Assembly (NCBI GenBank): GCA_012934845.2 | Contig: WNNJ02002600.1 | Coordinates: 62,001 to 126,000 of the forward strand | DNA: 64,000 bases | Origin: Pomphorhynchus laevis | Lineage: Eukaryota > Acanthocephala > Palaeacanthocephala > Echinorhynchida > Pomphorhynchidae | Reading direction: 5' to 3' | Shown: positions 47,600-59,997 of the stretch, piece after piece | Layout of the letters: each line of letters opens with the position of its first letter | Position numbering within the stretch: position 1 is the first letter of the stretch | The notes under the pieces: generated by a model | What the model was told of the DNA's origin: nothing | What the model saw: the letters and a program-made list of their open reading frames with translations, nothing else | Database searches by the model: none | Position numbers and translations under genes: made by a program

Positions 47600-50460
47600 T
47601 TAAAAGTAATGAAATTCAAATGAATTTTGAGATTAGCGACACTATAAATTTATTTATTTAAATTAATATTTAATAAATATAAATATAAATATTAATATTA
47701 ATAAATAAATAATATTTAATATTAAATATTATTAATATTATAATAAATTAATATTTAAATTAATATTTAATAAATATTTGCTAAATTAATATTTAATAAT
47801 TACAGTAACCTATTTATAATATAAAATTTATCTATCAAATCATATCAATTAGATCAGGCACATTCAATTAAAAACAATTATTCAGGCCTAATCGCTGATA
47901 ATAATCTAATTCTTCGATTATAATAAAAGTATCTCGTACTAAAAAAGAAGAAACGAAATTAAAAGTATCTTTAATTATGACGGTGGAATGAATTCGGTCA
48001 TAAAATAAATAGGCGTACACAATAAATGAGCGTACACTATACTTAAATAGTCAAAACAATTCCTTGATAGATGAATATTATATTTGCTTAGCTACTTCGC
48101 AATTAGTTAATGAATGAAATTCAATATTTGGTTTACCACATCTATTTAAATCATCACGAGTTCCATCTTAATAACACACTCGAAAACAACGATGAGTTTT
48201 ACTTATTGTACTTGTTAAAAATGGCAAGTTTAATTAATTTTAATCTATCGGGGATATAATGGATTTGTCAAAACCAAAACCTTATCCGGCTCGCAAGGTA
48301 AAACATCATTCTAGTCAATACTAAAAAGCATATTGGAAACGGAAAAAACTGGGTATTGGAAACCATCACAATCTATCAGCAATAAATATCTAGAACGAAT
48401 TTTGTTTATTAAACTTCATCAGTAGGGTCCAGATTTCAACAGTGTCTTAGGAACCTTCACCACATTTTAGAAAAAAAATCCGTTTTCTCAAGTATACTCC
48501 TGTATAATTCTTGTGATTGCTTGTGGATTTGAAGGTTTGCCTTTCATGTGCTGATCTCTTCTAAACTGTGTGATTCGTTCTTGTGCTGATCTCTTCTAAA
48601 CTGTGGTGAAGGATTCCTGAACAGTACTGAAATCTAGATTCTACTGAAGGTTGAAAAAAGCTACAGTATCAGTTCTTCATGACTTCTAACTTCATACACC
48701 TCTGACTTACAACATGACCATTTATAACTTGATATATTGGTGTCTCGCCCGCTTTTTAAACACTATGTTCAATATCTAGAAAACTGATCTAAACTGATGA
48801 AAGAAAACTGATCTGAAATCTAGAATTTAAGACGGTATTTACTAAAAATTTGTCTAAAACTTTAAAAAAAATTTGCATTGATATTAATTATATAACATAC
48901 AGCTTGTAATGAAAAAAATTAGTATATTCAACAAGCTTTCTATATTTTTCTAATTATTTATCTACATTTTAAATATATTGTCTTTTTGTGTCACTTATCC
49001 CCATGATCTAAAAGTTTATGCTTAATATGACTTCCAACTTCATACACCTCTGACTTACAACATGACCATTTATAACTTGATATATTGGTGTCTCGCCCGC
49101 TACAACCATCCAATGATATGCCCGAGCTATTCGAAAGTTATGTACCGGTGTTGATTTCTTTTGAAGCATAGTTCAACTTTAAGATTTGAACATAGTTCTT
49201 CTAATCGGTGGCTCTACGCCGACTATGCTAACCGCCAAGCAAAGCTTGATATTTCTTAGCATATGAATCCTTTAAAAAAGATAAATTTCAGAAATCGCAT
49301 TTTTCTTATATTTAACACACATGTGATCATAATATCCTTAAATCGGTGTTCACGATGCTTTTGAAGGATAAATCATTATATTTTACCAATTATGCTAGAT
49401 CACACAAGATGATCTCGAAGAAAACCATCTATAACATCACCAGGAAGCAGTGATTGTATCCTGATAGAACCAAGCTGTAAATCCAGGTTTATCAAAGATG
49501 TCTTTCTCCACACTATTTTCATGCATATTATGATTCGAATATCAGATAATAAACAACTTTAACAAAAATCTGTGACTTCCTAACCAGAAAACAAAGAACT
49601 TATGTTTAAATCTTAAAAATATATCATAATTACCTAGAGTTAGTGTGTCATTTCGTTCTTCATACGAAACTTACAATTCTCATCTATAAATATGATTACA
49701 CTCCTATTTATATTTACAATAACATCTGCTCTATATGAGTGAATTCTCAAGGACTTTCTAGAATTGTTTAATGAGTGTTTAGGTATACGAGAATTTCCTT
49801 TGAACAAAGTGAAGCTATTAACTGAGGACGAAAGCCTGTTTTGAATGATCTATTAATTATGGCGAGAAGAAAACTCCATTAGTCACAGTATTCTATAGCA
49901 TCTCTAATTTATCTACAAATACAAATTATTCCGAGATAGCGTTTAGTTTAGTCACCTTCTCATTTGATTCAGTTTAAGAAACTGATCTCACTTACTAGAC
50001 TCAAATTCCCAATCACAAACATTGGCTTAAAAGTATCTCCACTCCATCTCCCATGGTATTCAGATAAACTAATAAATGAAAGTCCGACCGTCATCCAAAC
50101 TTAAATCTGTTTAAATATGGATGAGGTGATATCGATCAATTCCTAGTCAATTGTTAACAATTGACTAGCAGTTGTCAATTGATAATAATTGTTAAAGGAG
50201 TGTTTTATAATTCTGGTTCTTTACTTTTCGTTTTTTTTTCGTTACTTTAGTATTCAAACAACTTATGAGACTAATACAATGCAATTAGTTATTTAGCCGT
50301 CTACAACCAAATTTTTCCGAAGTGAAGGTTAACAAATCACAGGAGCGGCTAAACCGTAGTCACAATACGATAGACTGAATGAACAAACATCTAGTGGTTT
50401 TATCACGTAGTATTAAATATATGACATGTGATATAGATTTTGCGATATATATAGTATTTT
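47600..50460. other. Intergenic DNA with short direct repeats
   Basis: No gene recognised. CTTCATACACCTCTGACTTA and about 50 further bases occur at both about 48690-48755 and 49035-49103. The block CAACAAGCTTTCTATATTTT at about 48920-49030 repeats the one at 45838. Together these suggest scrambled copies of one unknown repeat. Confidence 0.45.
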
Positions 50461-50468
50461 ATTGCACC

Positions 50469-50700
50469 TTGAGCTGGTGGTACGATATTATCCTCACAAG
50501 TATTGATCTTATTTTTGATACAGCAGGATGCAACTAATCAGTCTAGGTGGGGGTCTCATCAGCTGCTGACGATGTACCAGTCAGCAGCTGATAAGACCCA
50601 TCCAGACTGAGTAGTAGAGTCCTGCTGTATCAAAAATAAGATCAATACATGTGAGGATAATATCGCGCCACGATAAGATATATAATAACCACCAGCTCGA
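50469..50700. repeat. Long hairpin with hammerhead-like relics in both arms
   Basis: Arms of about 105 bp (50469-50570 and 50580-50700, the right one with an extra piece of about 18 bp) are inverted around GATGTACCA. In the left arm, on the minus strand, CAGCAG-CTGATGA begins at 50568 and CTGCTG ends at 50521. In the right arm, CAGCAG-CTGATAA runs 50582-50594 and CTGCTG 50622-50627. The segment between aligns with the retrozyme hammerhead (CACC.A.ACTGA, then GT.GC.T). GAAA is replaced by GATT or GAGT, so these are relics. Confidence 0.6.
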
Positions 50701-50768
50701 ATCCTTCAATAGAATACTATAAATATATTATGTTCTTCTTTGAAGAACATAATATATATAATTGTAGA

Positions 50769-50890
50769 TGTTGCCAAAAACCGGAGTTCGATTACAAGTA
50801 GAGCAGACTTCCTTATCACTCCTAGACGAGCTGATAGTTGCCGACAGCACTCATCAGTAGGGTGAACTACCATCAGTCGTTTCGGCTGCC
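50769..50890. repeat. Inverted repeat, left arm (right arm 51225-51345)
   Basis: About 120 bp beginning GTTGCCAAAAACCGGAGTTC recur in reverse at 51225-51345 with scattered differences. Both contain CTGATGA/CTGATGG and GAAACGA strings, but not in a workable hammerhead order. Confidence 0.65.
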
Positions 50891-51061
50891 TTGTGATATA
50901 TTTAAAAGGCATCTCCGAGAATTTGCTAACGTAGTAGCATTGACATAGCCTCTTTAAACTAACAACGTGATTTCCATATCATCCTAATTTTATTCGGCAA
51001 GAATTTTACTTGCTGTCGTAGCTTGTTTTCTTATAGGATCTCTTTATAGGATATATTTTAT

Positions 51062-51410
51062 AATTTAATTGCAGAATGTATAAAATTGTGCTCCAGGAGC
51101 TAATAAGTTCAGTTTCATAATTGTAGACGTTGAAACGACTGATGGTAGATTGTGTATGATGTGCATAATTGTATATGTAGATTGCATATGTAGATTGTGT
51201 AGATTGTGCATAATTGTATATGATGAAACGACTGATGATAGTTCACCTGCTGACATGTGCTGTCGGCTACCATCAGCTCGTCTAAGAGTGATAAGGATGT
51301 CTGCTCTGCGTGTAATCGAACTCCGGTTTTTGGCAACATATACAATTAAGAAACTGAAGCTTATTAGCTCCTGGAGTACAGTTGAACACATTCTGCAATT
51401 ATATATATCA
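51062..51410. mobile_element. Non-autonomous element with terminal inverted repeats of about 65 bp
   Basis: The ends TTGCAGAATGT...CTCCAGGAGCTAATAAG (51068-51110) and their inverse (51365-51408) are about 85-90% matched. Between them lies the right copy of the 50769-50890 repeat. There is no transposase. It is a MITE or foldback element about 350 bp long. Confidence 0.6.
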
Positions 51411-52705
51411 TTAGGAACAAAAATAGATAAATATTGTAATATTTATTTAACAAAAAGGCTTTTTATATTTCATACTAATATTTGATTAAGTGACAAGCAA
51501 AAAAGCATTTATTCAAAACATTTTTATTTAGTAGCTTAAACCCTTTACTAAATACTAAAATATATTAAAATATTACTAAATGTAATAAATATAAAAAGGA
51601 CAGCTAGCAAGTTTTAGCTTTTCAATTGAAAAGTTGAAACAAAATGCTAAATAAAATTCAAATCGGAAGTGCAATTATCAAAGTACACGGAAACTCGATA
51701 AACCGCAGCGTGATAGAAAAATTGTATCATGACCGATCTCATTTTGTAAAAAGCGCAAAGTATTATTTCAGTATTTCATATTATAATTGAAACAATTAAC
51801 AGAACATACTTTTGTTATGATTCTATTGGTTATGTTACTACGGATCGAGGCACCTAAAATGCATTGTAGATGCTACGCCTCTGAGATCTAGTCAAAAGGC
51901 TGAAATATCCAAAGAGATTACGAAATGATGACAATAATACAAGAGATCTAAATAGTGTGATTTTCCACGCATTACATATTAAAATTGAACTTATTGAAAA
52001 ATTATCTTATTTCACTTGTGCTATTATTTTATAAATCACAGTTTTTCGATCACTATTTTTTACTGCAATAAATAAGGAAACTTTTACAGGTAAAATTTAC
52101 CTATTTTTACTAATAAATAAGGAAAACAATGTAACTACAAAAGCTCTTCAATCAAGTAATTAATTATATTATAATTATTATAAATAATTATATCGAATAA
52201 TATTGCATTCGGTTAAAAAAATGTTTTTTTTTGCATTCCCAAGAATTAAAACTCTTGAATTTTATTTAAATATTTCGGCTGTTCGTGCAGAAATATTTAA
52301 ATATTTCGGCTGTTCAATTGTAAGTATTTATTTTCAATACAACTAAGTTAACAAAAGTTAAATATTATAACATGGTAATTACATGATTATAATTAATTAT
52401 AAATTTAATTAAAATTATTTTAAAATTTTTATTAAATATATCATAATATTTATAATCAATTTGCTGTGCGTAATGATGTACATGGTTTTAATTTAGTATT
52501 ATAATGTATTTTAAAAAATGTTATTTTAAATGTAATCATTTAATTTATATAATAATCAATCAAGTTAAGGATCAACCAAGTTAATTTATATAATAATCAA
52601 TCAAGTTAATAATCAATCAAGTTAATTTTCAATTCGAATTAAGTGATAGTTTAACAATTATCTCTATTTGTTAGAGATTTGTATCCATCCTGATCTGTAT
52701 TTTGA

Positions 52706-53275
52706 ATATTCAGGAACGATCAGTTATAATTGAAAGTCAACAAAATTATTACATTTCGCTAGTAACTACTAGCATCTACAGAAATTAAAAGCCAATTTCT
52801 AAAGATGCTAGTAGTTACTAGCGATATATAATAATTAAATCTCTTAACTTAAACAATATTTTATATATGGGTAGATATAACATATCTAATTTTATAGATA
52901 TGAATGTATATTAATATATACAAGATATTATGATATTATAATATCAAGATATTATAATATCAAGATTTTATAATATCTATAATATGTATATATTTATATA
53001 TATTAATTATATATATCGGTCTACATTTATGTTACAGCATCTTTAAGTGCTAACCATGATAATTGTAAGTTCCACCAAGACTTATTGATTGTCATGATGC
53101 AATTAAGTTCAATACAAAAGCAATTCTATTTGATTTATATAAAATATAGAAATTAAAATGCTATAATTCAAGTTATAGTCATAACTATAACTATAATAGT
53201 AATTTTTAAATGTTAGTAGTTACTAGCGAGATATAATAATTTTGTTGAGGTTCAATTACACCTGATCGTTTCATA
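52706..53275. mobile_element. MITE-like element of about 570 bp with long terminal inverted repeats
   Basis: The left end AATATTCAGGAACGATCAG and right end CTGATCGTTTCATAATATT are inverted. Inner repeats GCTAGTAACTACTAGCAT (about 52761) and ATGTTAGTAGTTACTAGCG (about 53208) continue the match. A second inner foldback (GATGCTAGTAGTTACTAGCG at about 52808) sits close to the left end. It is non-coding. Confidence 0.65.
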
Positions 53276-53344
53276 ATATTTAACTATTAAAATAGCTTTC
53301 ATGAATGATTTTGCAAAAGCCATTTTCGTCAGCAACTGCTGACA

Positions 53345-53596
53345 ATGTCAGAAAAAAGTAAGGTTGTAATCAATGAAAAAATAGGAAACTCGTATTTTTT
53401 TTGTTTAATGATTACAACCTGGTCTTTTCTTGATAAAAACGCTTATTTGGAAACAAATCAGTATTTAAATTTGATAAAAATTAAATTTATAGGTACAAAC
53501 CTTTCAAGAGTAAAAAAATTCGAGATGGGTAAGCTTCACGAATATTATAAACAATATCGTCAAGAGAACAAAGCTTATTCATTAAAATATACTTAG
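53345..53596 (+). CDS. Small hypothetical frame, 83 residues, doubtful
   Basis: The frame MSEKSKVVINEKIGNSYFFC onward is open to 53596 and Lys/Tyr-rich. Composition matches the local A/T richness and no motif is recognisable, so it may be chance. Confidence 0.12.
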   Translation: MSEKSKVVINEKIGNSYFFCLMITTWSFLDKNAYLETNQYLNLIKIKFIGTNLSRVKKFEMGKLHEYYKQYRQENKAYSLKYT

Positions 53597-53599
53597 TCG

Positions 53600-55046
53600 A
53601 AGTTGAATGAACCAATAACATCTGATTTATTAGTAGCTTATTAAACTTTGACAAATTAGTTCACTTGACTACTGCTCGATTCAGGCAATTTCTCTTCTGG
53701 CGACCGAATTCCAGGTTATTTAAAGAGTCACGTTCCAATGACCTGTCAAAATACATTACAATGATCAGTATGCACTAATATTTAGAATGTTTTGATTTAA
53801 GGCAAGCGATAATTTCTTTAGATCGACAATTTTAAAAATTCTTTGACGTAATGGTATACGAACCAGACTCGATTAATAGCAATCATTACATAATGGGCGC
53901 TTACCAGAATAAGACGTTAAATCAATTTTTAAAAAAACTTTTAACAATAGCAAAATATGCATGTAATTTACAATATGCTATATAATCTGAATTGGGGTAT
54001 AGTCCACAACGGCTAGATTTCTAAACGACCCCCAGTGTCAATTTAATGATTATTTATTGCATGGAAAGATTATATTTCACGACGTAATGAGGCCATTTTC
54101 GAGTAAATAAAACATCATAATCATTCGCATCAACGTATTCGTTAGAATACGCTTATACGCACACCCATGTAACAAACTGAAATAATTTCCGTGCTAAGTA
54201 ATTTATGGTGATTCATAAATTTAAACTGTTAACATTCGTACTTTAAAGCTATGACACAGTGAACAGCGTTTACATTAATTTAAGAAGTATAAGTCTTCAA
54301 ACACATTCCTGAATAATTTCAAACTGAGTCAGGAAATATCCCCGACCTGTACACAAGCTGAGTGATTAATCAAATAAGAACATATGTTTTAACACAAGTT
54401 AGCAAATAACATCGTTTACTTATGTTGTGGCCTGCTGCCACGATTTAAATCCATCGTTTGAAATAGTCGGGCGATTTTAAGGGTTGATAATTAAAATAAT
54501 ATAATTAAACTTTTCATAGGGCACTTTGAAGCATAATTTTATAACCATTTATAAATTATCGGTATGACAATTTCAAGAAAACAAACACTGATGTAAGGAT
54601 CCTTTGTAAATTGGTGATTCGAAATAAAGAATAGTCGTAAAGCGTCAGTCGTAAAGCATCAGTCGTAAGTAAAACTATGTAAATACCATCATGTACTCAA
54701 GGTTAATGAGATTTCGACACATGAAGTGTTTTGTAAACGTCAAGCAAGTGCATATTTTATGTATGAAATCAATGTTACCTTATATTTAAGAGTTAGGGCA
54801 CAGTTGATCCCGATTTAGAAGTCGTTTTTGAAAACTCGGAGTCAAATTATTAGCTCGATCTAAATTAGATTATAATTTTATTATTTAACAAGTATGAGGC
54901 AAACTAAATTTAGATTGTTTGGGTCGATTCACATAATTATTTGTTCAATTTATCTATAGTATGTTTAAATCACTTTCAAAATATAATATCAAGGTTTTGA
55001 TACAATTTTCAGAAAAACGTGGTTACTTTGTCATTAATAATCTTTT
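53600..55046. other. Intergenic DNA, no gene recognised
   Basis: Only short frames. A short repeat GTCGTAAAGC(G/A)TCA occurs three times near 54635-54668. The right border is the 5' truncation point of a LINE. Confidence 0.5.
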
Positions 55047-56846
55047 GGCGAAATCAACTCAAGTCATCTTCTAACTCTAAATCTCATTAATAAATCTTCA
55101 ACTCAATTCTTTCACGATCATATACCCCTTGTTATATAAATCCTGATGAATTTTCTTCTTATCTACAAACTAAACTATCTAATTTACTTTCCCTACTACC
55201 CATAGCCCCCTTGTATCCTCGCTTCTCTTTAATTACTTCCCGCCCAGAGATATACCACTTTCTTCCCGTTTCGTCTGATGAAGTTTCTACAGTTCTTCTG
55301 TCATTACCTAATAAAACCTCGTCTTCTGACACAATTCCCACTCACTTGCTTAAAAATATCTGCTCCTCTATCTCACCTTTCCTAACCACATTGTTCAACT
55401 CGTCCATCCGTAGCCGTACATTTCCTTCCATCGATAAATGCGCCATGTTCGTCCTCTTATCAAAAAGCAATCTCTCGACTCCTCACTACTATCTTCATAC
55501 CGTCCTATCTCACTTATCCAAACCCTCTCTAAACTCTTTGAGCGTCTCGTTTTCTAGCAAGTTTATACATATCTCTTTTCCTCCAAATTATTTCCTCCCT
55601 TCCAAGCCGCTTTTCGCTCTAATTACTCTACTGAAATTGCCAGTCGTAAAGTTTATAATTACTCACTCATATCGCACGATCATAAATTATGGAGTGTCCT
55701 AGTTTCTCTTGATCTATCATTTGCTTTTGACATCGTCGATCACTCAATTCTTCTCTATCGCCTTCGTCATGATTATTGCTTATCTTTACCCACTGTATCA
55801 TGGTTTTCTTCATATCTATCGAACCGTACATTCCGTATTAAGCCCTATGCTTTTCTCTCTTCTTCTAAGTGATTTGTCTTCGATTTCTCATACATTCAAC
55901 TTCCATGTGATGCAATATGCTGATGACATTCTCATCTATGCTCACGCACCTGCTTATCGTATTCATGATCTTAGTGTTTCGGTTTTCAGCTGTATTGTCT
56001 CAATTTCCAATCATATTTCTTCCCTTCGCATTTCTCTGAATCCTAATAAATCTAAAATTATGTGGATCCTACCTCGAAGCTTCGGCGTAGAACCTCCTTC
56101 CGTATCACTAAATTCTACAATTCTTCCTATCGTTGATAATCTCGTTTTCCTAGGCTTTCATTTCGACAACCGACTTTCACTTAAACTTTTCGTTAGTGAT
56201 AAAGTACGCTCATCTACCTTGATACTCCGCAATCTCCGTCAAGTTCGTAGATTGATCGATTTTCCTTCTTGTATGACTCTAATATCTTCTCTCCTTTTTT
56301 CTAGACTCGATTATTGTCTTAGTCTATTTTTCAACTCACCTAAATCCACTCTTCTTCCTTTACAACGCATCGTCAACGCAGCTGTCCGAATTCTCCTCCG
56401 TCTTCGTCGTTTTGATCATACATCTTATTATCTTGCTTCTCTCGATTTGCCTACAATTTAGTCGTGTTCAAGTTCGTCTTCTCGTTGTTTCTGCCTTATA
56501 ACTTCTCATACCCCTTCATTTCTCAACCTTCCTTTTCTCGACAATTCTCGTACTGTGTATTGTGCTCTGCGTTCCCGTAATTCCCTTCTTTTACATGTCC
56601 CAATCTACTCTACCTCTTTTGGCTTCCGCTCTTTCGTTGTGGCTGCTCCTCTCTTGTGGAATCAACTGCCTATTCATATCCGCCAATCAACATCTATGCC
56701 GTACTTCAAACGCCAAATCCAATTCTATTTCAACAATTAACTAATTATCTGTGACTTTTGATGTTCTTTTTTGTTTGTTAGTTGTCATGTAAGCATGCAT
56801 TTTGCACGCATTTGCCACGTTAAATAAATTATTGTATTATTATAAA
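55047..56846 (+). mobile_element. CR1/L2-like LINE, 5'-truncated copy
   Basis: It begins inside ORF2 and runs to the 3' tail (AAATAAATTATTGTATTATT). RT parts: FLPVSSDEVSTVLLSLPNKT, SSDTIPTHLLKNI, a LDLSFAFDIVDH block, SVLSPMLFSLLLSDL, QYADDILIYAH (YADD near 55916), LRISLNPNKSKIM and LGFHFDNRLS. The C-terminus LDYCLSLFFNSP, LQRIVNAAVRIL and FRSFVVAAPLLWNQLP is diagnostic for the CR1/L2/Rex group. Compared with the copy at 60930-63930 it has lost 63 bp that encode the GVPKG motif, near 55831. Both copies share the same stops and frame changes elsewhere. Confidence 0.88.
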
Positions 56847-58070
56847 CTACGATGAAAATTTTAATACCAGATTAATCAAAGTGAAAATGATAGTAAGATG
56901 AGTTAATCAACGTTGCGATAAAGAAATAATAAGTAAATTAAACTAACCATCCGTGAATTATGAAATGAAATTAAGCCGATTGCATTGCTTCTTAAAAGTT
57001 GAATTTCTTAAGTCTTTTTGGCAAATCTGAATTCAGTTGATTATTAATCTGATAAAACAGCCTCAATAATACAATCTAAGGAAGATTCCATTCCCTCGAT
57101 AATATTTTAGGGAAGGGAATTATAACTAATAATATTCATAAAGTAGATTGCTGATATGCGTATATTCTAGGTGTATAATGCACGATGCGCCACTCATATA
57201 AGTGTATGATCTTGTATCCATACTTTCGAATCTCAAAATATTCAACAATAATGTTATGTAGACTCATAGGAATATTTCAAAACCGTTAATGACCCATACG
57301 ACCAAAGGCAGATTCCATGTTTTCTGCTAGTTAGATCAAAATTTTAGTATAATGTAAGTTGACCGAAGAAAATGAAATGTCGGTGTTATGGCGAGTTCCA
57401 TAAACTACTACCATATCTTATTTTTCAGATACGATAGGCAATCATTTGACAGCACACTCCATACATTTATGCAATCTACATACTTGTTCTATAATTGGGA
57501 GAGCTAAAATTGCCTCATATTAGGTTTTTGTCAACAGACAAATGATCAACCTGAACAACCACAACGGAGGTGCTTTCGTTCAAAAAGAATTGAAAAACAA
57601 ATAATTCCGACAATTTGTAAAGACGTTTGCAACTGTAAGATAATATTGTTCGAAGAGTTGAACTGCTGTGAAAAATCGCTTTTCATATTCGCGTACTTAG
57701 AGATAACAAATAGTCTGCGCTATCGATCATGCTAAGATAAGGATTGGTTTCTTAGCAATTAGGATCGGTATGTTTGGATGATCGGTGTTTATAGTCATTA
57801 GGTATTTATGCTTGAATTTATCAAAAGTTCGAGTTTTTAACTAAGTTCTGAATGTTTCGAGTTTAGCTAGCTGAAAGTCGATTTTGTAAACAATAGTTTT
57901 CAATTTGACGTTCGCTGCTTTTTCGTTTGCTGCTTTTTGACGTTTACTGTTTTTAGATAATTGGGTAATTTCAGTAATTTGTACAAGATAAATAAAGACT
58001 TTATTAAATACACCAAAATATAACATGCGAGAATAAAAAAAGTTAGGTCATAACCAACTCAGATAAAATG
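56847..58070. other. Intergenic DNA between two LINEs
   Basis: No gene recognised. The minus-strand frame at 57841-58026 (61 residues) contains KAANEKAANVK, arising from a short internal repeat (GCTGCTTTTTCGTTTGCTGCTTTTTGACG). Confidence 0.45.
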
Positions 58071-58117
58071 ACAGTATTTTCCTTCGTTTTTTCATCTTCC
58101 CTTTCTCTTTCATGGCC

Positions 58118-59314
58118 TCAGGTCCAGGGGGATCTGAGCCCCCAACCGATCCAACACGCCGCCTTCCGACTGAACCACCCGGGGTCTTTCACCCCCCCCC
58201 GAAGAATCCAATCGGCGCGGACTATGCTGGGTAAACGAGAGACGAGGAGCTTAAGAAACCTTAGCCTTTGTTCTGGGGGACGTCCTCTTGAGAATAAGAC
58301 CAGTCCCGAGATAGCCCAGGTACCCCAAAGGCGCACCTGGGTTTTTCCTTTCAATGACAGATGCTGAGCCCGTTTTAGAGCCCACCTAGCTTTCATCAGG
58401 ATACGTTTTAGTCTATCCAGGTCAGCTTTCGCCGACCAGTTCACCGTAACGGTGAACCCCAGGTATTTTACTCGACTTGAGAAGGTGGGGAGTGGTTCAG
58501 AGGCAAATATGGAGGAGAGTGCAGAGAGTGCTAATCTCTTAAGTTTTTTCTTTGTTGCAGTGGTGCCATGAAAGACAACCGCCTGCGATTTGGCAGAGTT
58601 TAAAATAAGATTGGATATGGGTAACTGGTCTTTTAATCTTAAAAAGAAGCGGCTGATGTTAGAAACTACGTCTTTGCACCTGCGTCCAGAGAACAGGGCT
58701 GTGGTGTCATCAGCATACACCACAAGACGTTGTTCGCGTTTAAATATTTTGAATAGATTAATGGAGGCAGCAAGATATAAGATAGGAGAAAGAGGTGAAC
58801 CTTGAGGCACACCCGTAATAGGGTAGAACTGACGCGCATCAGGGTCGTCTTCATAATAAAACCGCTTGGTGTACAGCAGGATCTCCACCCTGTTCACAAT
58901 TCTCGCAGGCAACCCGAGAGACCTGAGAGAAGAGATCACAAAAGGAATAGAGATGCGGTCAAATGCAGCAGAAAAGTCAAGGAAAATAGCCACAACTAGG
59001 CGATGGTTATTCTCCCGACAAAACTGCTCCACCTCACCTACTGCTAAATGGACCGAGCGACCTTTGACGAACCCATGAAAACCTGGATGGATCAAATTAC
59101 GCCTATTTAAATGATCGCGGGTTTTACGCGCAAGCGCTTTTTCGTAAATCGACACGAGGGAGTTTTGAATCGAAATGGGTCGCAGGTCTTTAGGGCATGA
59201 GCATGATTTTTTCTTATGGATAAAAACACGCTTACTAATATTGATGCCTGCTACATCGGATGGGGAGGCTAAAAGCATTGTTACGGACACCTCTCTTCTC
59301 TGATCAGCTGTCAA
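58118..59314 (-). CDS. Jockey-like reverse transcriptase, 398-residue intact frame
   Basis: RT blocks in order: SCPKDLRPISIQNS, FHGFVKGRSVHLAVGEVEQF, VVAIFLDFSAAFDRISIPF with the first Asp, ITGVPQGSPLSPILYLAAS, LVVYADDTTALFSG with the catalytic DD, and LILNSAKSQAVVFHG. The C-terminal part (KRAQHLSLKGKTQVRLWGTW and the closing SRKAACWIGWGL) is shared with the other two copies. All catalytic aspartates are present, so the RT domain reads intact although the element as a whole has lost its endonuclease. Confidence 0.8.
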   Translation of the reverse strand: MTADQRREVSVTMLLASPSDVAGINISKRVFIHKKKSCSCPKDLRPISIQNSLVSIYEKALARKTRDHLNRRNLIHPGFHGFVKGRSVHLAVGEVEQFCRENNHRLVVAIFLDFSAAFDRISIPFVISSLRSLGLPARIVNRVEILLYTKRFYYEDDPDARQFYPITGVPQGSPLSPILYLAASINLFKIFKREQRLVVYADDTTALFSGRRCKDVVSNISRFFLRLKDQLPISNLILNSAKSQAVVFHGTTATKKKLKRLALSALSSIFASEPLPTFSSRVKYLGFTVTVNWSAKADLDRLKRILMKARWALKRAQHLSLKGKTQVRLWGTWAISGLVLFSRGRPPEQRLRFLKLLVSRLPSIVRADWILRGGVKDPGWFSRKAACWIGWGLRSPWT

Positions 59315-59997
59315 AAGCTGATCAGACTCGAGAAAAAAAGTGGAACGACGGATTTGGAGGTGCCCGGGAGTGGACCCCAGGAGTTAAGAATATCCGTAAC
59401 AGATAGATCCCTACTCCTGAAGTTACACCAAGGCGGGATTGGTTGAGGTGATTGAGTGGCTCCATAGTTGTGTAGGGCTAGTGACTCCTCCGAAACTTTT
59501 TCAAGGCCTACATTCCCTATCCAACACAATGCTCTATCCTTCCAGCAAACAAACTTCTCCTTCTTGAAAATCTTCCAAAAGGAAGACTGAGAAGGATTAA
59601 GGCGAGCGATACTCGTCCTATCCCTACTCAGCTGGAACCTGTATCTAGTGCTCCAGTATTCATTAGAGAGGGTGTGTTTGGCGGAAGCAGAGAGATTATG
59701 GAGGTTCAGTAATTTTGCTAGGACCTTGAGTTTCGTCGGAGTGGGATTATATATACGACCTTTATAGGTAGTCGATAGAATCGCGGTAGCTTGCGAAAAG
59801 AGGTAGGTATTAAATTCGGTCAGACTCTCATTTCCAATTCTGGGGAGTACTCTGCATTGTGATGGATTAGTTGGATGGGGGATTGCCTACCTAGACAGAG
59901 CTAGGTGCAGGAAGGTTACCCTTCCTGCCACTAGCCCCACCCGGGTTCGGTACTTGCCCCTGGGCAGCGTCTTCATTTCCCTTATGCTGTTTGCCAC

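Noticed and set aside
50769-51345. CTGATGA/CTGATGG plus GAAACGA strings in the inverted repeats
   Set aside because: The core parts are in the wrong order and the GAAA partner after a stem II is missing, so no fold is supported.
55159-55341. 60-residue minus-strand frame, also seen at 62479-62661
   Set aside because: It is the antisense shadow of the LINE reverse transcriptase in both copies.
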